From Albidovulum sp. (GTDB taxonomy: Bacteria; Pseudomonadota; Alphaproteobacteria; Rhodobacterales; Rhodobacteraceae), in NCBI GenBank assembly GCA_030837825.1, contig JAUQYB010000143.1:1-9766 (forward strand): a stretch of 9,766 bases of DNA. Direction: 5' to 3'. The notes beneath the pieces are model-generated. The model worked only from the letters and a program-made list of their open reading frames with translations, searched no databases and had not been told where the DNA came from. The position numbers were made by a program, and so were the translations under genes. Shown here one piece after another: positions 5,890 to 9,766 of the stretch. Each line of letters opens with the position of its first letter. Within the stretch, counting starts at the first letter, position 1.

Positions 5890-8103
5890 GTGCTGAACAC
5901 GCCCGAGGACGCGCGCCAGACCACGCTCGACGCCGATCTGGCGCGCTTTCCCTACGTCAACGGCCACCTCTTCGCCGAATACTTCCCGCCGCCGGCCTTC
6001 GACGCCGACATGCGGGCAGCCCTTCTCAACGCTTGCCGCTTCGACTGGACGCCGATTTCCCCGGCGATCTTCGGCTCGCTCTTCCAGTCGGTGATGGACC
6101 CGGCCGAACGCCGCGCCACGGGCGCGCACTACACGACCGAGAAGAACATCCTGAAGCTGATCGGACCCCTGTTCCTCGACGGCCTCAGGGCCGAGCTCGC
6201 GCGCCTGAAGGCGCTGAAGACCGGGCGCATCCAGCGGCTCCGCGCCTTCCACGAACGGCTGGCGGGCCTGACCTTCCTCGACCCGGCCTGCGGCTGCGGC
6301 AACTTCCTCGTCATCACCTACCGGGAACTGAGGCAGTTGGAGACGGAGTTGCTGGAGGCGCTTCACGACGGCGGCCAGCTTGACCTCATGGCGCACAGCC
6401 TCTCGCGGATCGACGTCGACCAGTTCTACGGCATCGAGATCGGCGAGTTTCCCGCCCGCATCGCCGAGACCGCGATGTGGATGATGGACCACCTGATGAA
6501 CCGGGCGCTGTCGGAACGCTTCGGCAAGGTCTTCATCCGCATCCCGCTGAAGAAATCGCCCACCATCGCCCACGCCGACGCGCTGGAGCTGGACTGGGCC
6601 ACGGTGCTGCCGCCGGAGAGGTGCAGCTACGTGCTCGGCAACCCGCCCTTCGTGGGGGCGAAGTTCCAGACCGCGGAACAGCGCGAACAGGTCCGCCGCA
6701 TCGCCGCGCTGGGCCGCTCGGGCGGCACGCTGGACTTCGTGGCGGCGTGGTTCCTCAAGGCGGGGGACTATGTCGCGCGGGCCGCGCTTTCCTCCCCCCT
6801 CGTGGGGGAGGGTCAGGGTGGGGGGCGATCCGCGCCACGGGTCGCCTTCGTCTCGACCAACTCGATCACGCAGGGCGAACAGGTCGCGCAGCTCTGGCCT
6901 CTCCTCTTCGACCGCTGCGGGATGGAGATTTCCTTCGCCCACCGCACCTTCGCCTGGGGCTCGGACGCCCGCGGAAAGGCGCATGTTCATGTGGTGATCC
7001 TCGGCCTCGACCGGCGCGAGGCCGCGCCGGCGGACCGGCGGCTCTTCTCCTACGCCACCGTGAACGCAGAGCCGGTGGAGACGGTGCACAAGGCGCTCTC
7101 GCCCTATCTCTTCGACGCCTCGGGGCTGAAAGACCCGCATCTGGTGGTGCGGGAAGAGGCGCGGCCGATCAACGGGATGGAAAGGATCCTCATCGGCTCG
7201 AAGCCGATCGACGGCGGGCACTATATCTTCTCGCGCGAGGAGATGGCTGCGCTGCTTGCCGTGGAGCCGGGGGCAGAAAGGTTCTTTCGCCCCTATGTTG
7301 GAAGCCGTGAATTTCTGAACGGCGGGGATCGCCACATCCTCTGGCTCGGCGACGCCTCTCCGGCCGACCTGCGCGATCTGCGCCGGGTCCGCGATGTTAT
7401 TGCGAAGGTCCGTGCTTACCGGCTGGGTGAGATACCGGCGAAGGGCAAGGAAAGTGGGGACATTGCCGCGCCGGGCGCCTCGTCCCTACAACTCGCGCAG
7501 ACACCAACCAGTTTCCACGTCACCGTAGTGCCAGACGCGCCATTTCTGGTCTTGCCCGAAGTTAGTTCCGAACGGCGCGAATATGCACCAATTGCATGGA
7601 TGCACCCGCCGACTATTCCTAGTAACCTCGTGCGGGTCTTTGAACATGCCACCCTCTCCGACTTCGCCCTCCTGACCTCCGCCATGCACATGGCCTGGCT
7701 CCGTCACATCGGCGGACGGCTGAAAAGCGACTACCGATACTCCATCGGCCTCGTCTACAACACCTTCCCCCTGCCGCCCGCCGCCGATCTCTCGCGGCTC
7801 GACCCGCTCGCCCAGGCCATCCTCGACGCCCGCGCGGCGCATCCCGGGGCGACGCTGGCCGATCTCTACGCCCCCGACCTGATGCCCCCCGACCTGCGCA
7901 AGGCGCATGCCGATCTCGACCGGGCGGTGGACCGGCTCTACCGGCCCTCGGGCTTCGGGTCGGACCGGGAGCGGGTGGAACATCTCTTCGCCCTCTACGA
8001 GGCGATGGTGGCGCCGCTTCTGGCCGCCCCGGCGCGCCAGTCCGCCCGCCAGTCCGCCCGCCCGTCCGCCCGCCCGTCGACGCGCCGGCAGCGGGTGTCG
8101 TGA
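5890..8103 (+). CDS. C-terminal methyltransferase and specificity fragment of the MmeI-like enzyme
   Basis: After the TAA the frame remains open to 8103. The first usual start codon is the GTG at 5890, which would give 737 residues but lose about 54 codons of the helical spacer; no convincing ribosome-binding site precedes it. The fragment keeps the S-adenosylmethionine-binding DPACGCGNF, the catalytic NPPF of N6-adenine methyltransferases, the target-recognition region and the C-terminal part with SIGLVYNTFPLP and RLYRPSGFGSDRERVEHLF. If expressed it might still methylate DNA without cutting. Expression would require reinitiation or read-through. Odd features are the palindromic repeat at 6787-6830, the A/T-ending codon patch at 7393-7650 and the Arg/Ser/Pro/Ala repeat tail. 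Confidence 0.55.
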   Translation: MLNTPEDARQTTLDADLARFPYVNGHLFAEYFPPPAFDADMRAALLNACRFDWTPISPAIFGSLFQSVMDPAERRATGAHYTTEKNILKLIGPLFLDGLRAELARLKALKTGRIQRLRAFHERLAGLTFLDPACGCGNFLVITYRELRQLETELLEALHDGGQLDLMAHSLSRIDVDQFYGIEIGEFPARIAETAMWMMDHLMNRALSERFGKVFIRIPLKKSPTIAHADALELDWATVLPPERCSYVLGNPPFVGAKFQTAEQREQVRRIAALGRSGGTLDFVAAWFLKAGDYVARAALSSPLVGEGQGGGRSAPRVAFVSTNSITQGEQVAQLWPLLFDRCGMEISFAHRTFAWGSDARGKAHVHVVILGLDRREAAPADRRLFSYATVNAEPVETVHKALSPYLFDASGLKDPHLVVREEARPINGMERILIGSKPIDGGHYIFSREEMAALLAVEPGAERFFRPYVGSREFLNGGDRHILWLGDASPADLRDLRRVRDVIAKVRAYRLGEIPAKGKESGDIAAPGASSLQLAQTPTSFHVTVVPDAPFLVLPEVSSERREYAPIAWMHPPTIPSNLVRVFEHATLSDFALLTSAMHMAWLRHIGGRLKSDYRYSIGLVYNTFPLPPAADLSRLDPLAQAILDARAAHPGATLADLYAPDLMPPDLRKAHADLDRAVDRLYRPSGFGSDRERVEHLFALYEAMVAPLLAAPARQSARQSARPSARPSTRRQRVS
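6787..6830 (+). repeat. Palindromic G/C-rich repeat element inside the methyltransferase coding region
   Basis: Arms CCTCCCCC (6791-6798) and GGGGGAGG (6804-6811) pair perfectly around a 5-base CTCGT loop, followed by GGTCAGGGTGGGGGG. This hairpin plus G-rich tail is the form of small dispersed palindromic repeats common between genes in alphaproteobacterial genomes. The in-frame reading gives SSPLVGEGQGGG, a string typical of such repeats translated by chance. It lies between the NPPF motif and AFVSTNSITQGEQ, where relatives have a short linker, so it looks like an in-frame insertion that left the frame open. Confidence 0.75.
8035..8082 (+). repeat. 12-bp tandem repeat, four units, at the 3' end of the MmeI-like gene
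   Basis: Two copies of CGCCAGTCCGCC (8035-8058) are followed by CGCCCGTCCGCC (8059-8070) and CGCCCGTCGACG (8071-8082). The unit length keeps the frame and encodes RQSA, RQSA, RPSA, RPST. This basic, proline-bearing tail extends past the helical end (YEAMVAPLLAAPA) where the family fold normally stops. Confidence 0.85.
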
Positions 8104-8167
8104 CCGACGCGTGTCGGGACGGAAAACCGACGCGAAACCGACGCGGGCCAGACGCGGGCCAGACGGG
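8101..8167 (+). repeat. 11-bp tandem repeat array between the MmeI-like gene and the secE promoter
   Basis: Four contiguous 11-bp units are seen: AAACCGACGCG twice (8124-8145), GGCCAGACGCG (8146-8156) and GGCCAGACGGG (8157-8167). A related TGACCGACGCG (8101-8111) overlaps the stop codon of the preceding gene. The period is close to one DNA helical turn, and the array ends 10 bases before the secE -35 element. Confidence 0.8.
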
Positions 8168-8177
8168 TGCGGGGCGC

Positions 8178-8206
8178 TTGAATTCGCTCCCCTTTGGGCG
8201 TATCTC
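8178..8206 (+). promoter_or_regulatory. Promoter for secE
   Basis: TTGAAT (8178-8183) and TATCTC (8201-8206) are separated by exactly 17 bases, a vegetative sigma-70-type promoter. It would start transcription near 8213, about 28 bases before the secE ATG. The ten bases CTTGAATTCG recur before nusG. Confidence 0.65.
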
Positions 8207-8240
8207 CCAACCGTCGCATGAAAGCCCGAGGCAGAGACGC

Positions 8241-8435
8241 ATGGCCACCAACCCCCTCCAGTTCCTCCAGCAGGTCCGCTCAGAGACCGCCAAGGTCCAC
8301 TGGCCGACCCGCAAGGAAGTGGTGACGACCACGATCATGGTGTTCATCATGGCCGCGCTCACTTCGCTCTTCTTCTTCCTCGTCGACCTGCTGATCCAGA
8401 CCGGCCTGACCGCCATCCTCGGGATCGGAGCCTGA
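8241..8435 (+). CDS. secE: Preprotein translocase subunit SecE
   Basis: This 64-residue single-span SecE is of the short form usual in alphaproteobacteria. The amphipathic cytoplasmic helix (PLQFLQQVRSETAKVHWPTRKEVVTTT) contains the conserved KVHWPTRKE motif that packs on SecY. It is followed by one membrane segment of about 20 residues (IMVFIMAALTSLFFFLVDLL). SecE stabilises SecY in the inner-membrane SecYEG channel. The ATG at 8241 follows a weak GAGG at 8228-8231. The gene has its own promoter at 8178-8206 and lies 175 bases before nusG. Nothing appears damaged. Identification is supported both by the motif and by the secE-nusG-rplK-rplA order. Confidence 0.95.
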   Translation: MATNPLQFLQQVRSETAKVHWPTRKEVVTTTIMVFIMAALTSLFFFLVDLLIQTGLTAILGIGA

Positions 8436-8447
8436 GCCCGTTCGGCC

Positions 8448-8476
8448 TTGAATTCGCGGCCGAAGGGGGGTAATCG
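8448..8476 (+). promoter_or_regulatory. Promoter for nusG-rplK-rplA
   Basis: TTGAAT (8448-8453), 17 bases, then TAATCG (8471-8476). Transcription would start near 8483 and give a leader of about 128 bases before nusG. The -35 and the spacing copy the secE promoter, although the sequence between them differs. Confidence 0.5.
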
Positions 8477-8542
8477 GGGCCCAGTTTCCCGGCACCGGCG
8501 CGCAACGATTCGGTATGCGCGCTGTTTTTGTTCGGGGCATGC

Positions 8543-8590
8543 TGGGGCAACCCATTGAAACGACGGGAATTTCCGGTGGCATGCCGCCGG
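8543..8590 (+). other. Two small hairpins in the nusG mRNA leader
   Basis: TGGG (8543-8546) and CCCA (8551-8554) close a GCAA tetraloop. CCGGTGG (8573-8579) and CCGCCGG (8584-8590) pair around CATG with one G-T pair, ending 20 bases before the nusG start. They may shape the leader and access to the ribosome-binding site. No known riboswitch or protein site was recognised. Confidence 0.35.
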
Positions 8591-8610
8591 GCGAGCGGGG
8601 TCTGAGGCAG

Positions 8611-9144
8611 ATGGCGAAGCGGTGGTATTCGGTCAGCGTTCTCTCGAATTTCGAGAAGAAGGTCGCCGAGCAGATCAGGCACACCGTGGCCGAGAAGGGC
8701 CTTGAGGGCGAGATCGACGAGGTTCTCGTGCCGACCGAGGAGGTCATCGAGATCCGCCGCGGCAAGAAGGTGACCAGCGAGCGCCGTTTCATGCCGGGCT
8801 ATGTGCTGGTGCATATGGACATGACCGACCGGGGCTATCACCTGATCACCTCGATCAACCGCGTGACGGGGTTCCTCGGGCCGCAGGGCAAGCCGATGCC
8901 GATGCGGGATTCCGAGGTGAATCAGATCCTTAACCGCGTCGAGGAAGGCGAGGCCCAGCCCCGCAACCTGATCCGCTTCGAGATCGGCGAGCATGTGAAG
9001 GTCACCGACGGGCCGTTCGACGGATTCTCCGGGATGGTCGAGGAGGTGGACGAGCATTCGAACCGCCTCAAGGTGACGGTGTCGATCTTCGGCCGGCCGA
9101 CGCCGGTCGAACTGGAATTCACGCAGGTGCAGAAAGTCGCCTGA
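8611..9144 (+). CDS. nusG: Transcription termination/antitermination protein NusG
   Basis: The 177-residue protein is a full NusG. The N-terminal NGN domain (about 1-110) starts WYSVSVLSNFEKKVAEQI and contains RRFMPGYVLVHMDM and RVTGFLG. A linker is followed by a C-terminal KOW domain (about 122-177) with VKVTDGPFDGFSGMVEEVD and KVTVSIFGRPTPVELEF. NusG binds RNA polymerase, reduces pausing, works with Rho, and links to ribosomal protein S10. The start at 8611 matches the family beginning MAKRWYSV and follows GAGG at 8604-8607, with GGGG further upstream. In-frame ATGs at 8515 and 8581 would add residues unlike NusG and are read as leader. It precedes rplK by 103 bases. Confidence 0.96.
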   Translation: MAKRWYSVSVLSNFEKKVAEQIRHTVAEKGLEGEIDEVLVPTEEVIEIRRGKKVTSERRFMPGYVLVHMDMTDRGYHLITSINRVTGFLGPQGKPMPMRDSEVNQILNRVEEGEAQPRNLIRFEIGEHVKVTDGPFDGFSGMVEEVDEHSNRLKVTVSIFGRPTPVELEFTQVQKVA

Positions 9145-9154
9145 CGTGCGAGCC

Positions 9155-9188
9155 GTGGGAGGTGCCGCCCGCGGGCGGGCCGGACCAC
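9155..9188 (+). promoter_or_regulatory. Candidate ribosomal protein L1-binding leader of rplK-rplA
   Basis: GTGGGAGG (9155-9162) equals the conserved strand of the L1-binding stem of 23S rRNA. Its GTGG pairs with CCAC at 9185-9188 and leaves an asymmetric purine-rich internal loop. A GC hairpin (CCGCCC 9165-9170 with GGGCGG 9173-9178) caps the structure. In E. coli, L1 represses the L11-L1 mRNA by binding a mimic of its rRNA site before rplK. The same position and motif here suggest the same control. It ends 59 bases before the rplK ATG. Confidence 0.55.
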
Positions 9189-9247
9189 TAAACTGCGCCA
9201 ATCCTTGAGAAAAAAGGGGCGGCGCCAGTGACGAAGGAGAGGGCCAG

Positions 9248-9700
9248 ATGGCCAAGAAGGTAATGGGCAGCCTCAAGCTGCAGGTGAAGGCGGGGCAAGC
9301 CAACCCCTCGCCCCCGATCGGTCCGGCGCTGGGTCAGCGCGGGATCAACATCATGGAATTCTGCAAGGCCTTCAACGCGAAGACCCAGGAGATGGAGCAG
9401 GGGTCGCCGATCCCGGTCGTCATCACCTACTACGCCGACAAGTCCTTCTCGTTCGAGATGAAGTCGCCGCCGGCGTCGTTCTTCCTGAAGAAGGCGGCGG
9501 GGCTGAAGCCGGTGGGCAAGCGCAACCGGCCGAAGGGATCGACGAGGCCGGGCCGCGAGGTCGCCGGCACCGTGACCGTGGCGCAGGTGCGCCAGATCGC
9601 CGAAGCCAAGATGAAGGACCTTTCCGCCAACGACGTCGAAGCCGCGATGCAGATCATCCTCGGCTCGGCCAAGTCCTGCGGCATCGAGGTGAAGGGGTAA
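9248..9700 (+). CDS. rplK: 50S ribosomal protein L11
   Basis: The 150-residue protein is L11 throughout. The N-terminal domain has [20 protein letters not shown] and [12 protein letters not shown], the proline-rich stretch tied to thiostrepton and to the factor-binding centre. A linker around [16 protein letters not shown] follows, then the C-terminal rRNA-binding domain ([45 protein letters not shown]). L11 binds the GTPase-associated region of 23S rRNA and is needed for RelA activation. The insertion KPVGKRNRP before GSTRPG makes the protein slightly longer than the E. coli one. AAGGAGAG (9234-9241) is a strong ribosome-binding site for the ATG at 9248. rplA starts 3 bases after the stop, so the two are translationally close and probably both controlled by L1. 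Confidence 0.97.
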   Translation: MAKKVMGSLKLQVKAGQANPSPPIGPALGQRGINIMEFCKAFNAKTQEMEQGSPIPVVITYYADKSFSFEMKSPPASFFLKKAAGLKPVGKRNRPKGSTRPGREVAGTVTVAQVRQIAEAKMKDLSANDVEAAMQIILGSAKSCGIEVKG

Positions 9701-9703
9701 GTC

Positions 9704-9766
9704 ATGGCCAAGCTCGGTAAACGCACCAAGGCGGCCCGCGCCGCCTTCGACGGCAAGTCGAACCTT
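9704..9766 (+). CDS. rplA: 50S ribosomal protein L1, N-terminal 21 residues (3' end outside window)
   Basis: The ATG at 9704 opens a frame MAKLGKRTKAARAAFDGKS that runs off the window edge. The basic start with GKR and a K/R/A-rich stretch is typical of L1 in alphaproteobacteria, and the position directly after rplK confirms it. L1 binds the mobile stalk of 23S rRNA and in E. coli represses its own mRNA. The end of rplK (GAAGGGG, 9691-9697) serves as the ribosome-binding site, so translation is probably coupled. Confidence 0.93.
   Translation, partial: MAKLGKRTKAARAAFDGKSNL

Larger units (their letters stand above)
5197..8103 (+). pseudogene. MmeI-like single-chain restriction-modification enzyme, interrupted by an in-frame TAA
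   Basis: One frame of 969 codons matches MmeI-like type IIL enzymes, which join an endonuclease, an N6-adenine methyltransferase and target recognition in one chain. The order is: nuclease domain with D66-x9-E76-Q-K78; TAA at codon 177 (5725-5727); helical spacer (TGHRLEVFLVRIVFCLFADD onward); methyltransferase with DPACGCGNF (362-370) and NPPF (482-485); target-recognition region (about 660-820, containing VSSERREY); and a C-terminal helical part to about residue 950. Codons on both sides of the TAA are in the same frame, and the family commonly has Gly-Tyr there, so TAC or TAT to TAA is the simplest history. A palindromic repeat adds residues near 531-545, and a 12-bp repeat tail ends the gene. 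No clear ribosome-binding site precedes the ATG at 5197, which was chosen by family resemblance (MRLSWNEIR). No separate methylase or regulator gene accompanies it. Confidence 0.85.

Noticed and set aside
5092..7335. Long minus-strand open frame continuing upstream of the permease start, antisense to the MmeI-like gene
   Set aside because: The opposite strand has clear MmeI-family motifs. The antisense translation is rich in E, G, V, A and R with no domain pattern, as expected from GC-biased codons read backwards, and it includes the backwards reading of the palindromic repeat.
8515..8610. N-terminal extension of NusG by 32 residues
   Set aside because: The extension is unlike any NusG, and the family start MAKRWYSV is at 8611; the stretch is better explained as structured mRNA leader.
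1..9766. CRISPR array, transposase, integrase, toxin-antitoxin pair or phage genes
   Set aside because: No spaced direct repeats of CRISPR type and no reading frame with such motifs were seen on either strand.

Overview
The window is GC-rich DNA (third codon positions are almost all G or C) from what is most likely an alphaproteobacterium of the Rhodobacterales. The case rests on the 3' end of tuf on the left, the block tRNA-Trp, secE, nusG, rplK, rplA on the right, the style of the NusG, L11 and ribbon-helix-helix proteins, and a palindromic G/C-rich repeat of a kind common in that order. The placement is inference from gene content; no database was searched.

Layout. (1) 1-142: C-terminal end of EF-Tu, followed by a strong hairpin. 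(2) 276-3201, plus strand: a small ribbon-helix-helix protein, a nested hairpin, then a tight cluster of a glyoxalase I-like VOC enzyme, a Tat-exported small subunit and a GMC-family FAD dehydrogenase with a C-x5-C-x3-C cysteine signature of the [3Fe-4S] type. (3) 3202-4057: a spacer with hairpin, short repeats and a six-codon mini-ORF, then a hexapeptide-repeat O-acetyltransferase. (4) 4096-4171: tRNA-Trp (anticodon CCA). (5) 4183-5091, minus strand: an EamA/DMT-family permease. (6) 5197-8103: a single-chain MmeI-like (type IIL) restriction-modification gene broken by one in-frame TAA. It also carries an in-frame palindromic repeat, a target-recognition region with foreign-looking codon use, and a 12-bp tandem-repeat tail that runs into an 11-bp tandem array. 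(7) 8178-9766: secE, nusG, rplK and the start of rplA, with promoter-like sequences before secE and nusG and a probable L1-binding mRNA leader before rplK.

How the parts work together. The right end is the preprotein-translocase, transcription and ribosome operon: SecE anchors SecY, NusG couples transcription and translation, and L11 and L1 are ribosomal stalk proteins, with L1 probably repressing its own operon. In many alphaproteobacteria tuf, trnW and secE are close neighbours. Here about 4 kb separate tuf from trnW and another 4 kb separate trnW from secE, so accessory genes appear to have entered a housekeeping block on both sides of the tRNA gene. The dehydrogenase pair is probably a periplasmic sugar or polyol oxidation system whose large subunit is exported with its Tat-signal partner. 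No cytochrome c subunit is next to it.

I did not find a clearly new biological system. The best material for a second look is the damaged MmeI-like gene (nonsense codon at a domain boundary, repeat insertion, mosaic specificity region, tandem-repeat tail), the nested hairpin next to the RHH gene, and the L1-site mimic in the rplK leader.
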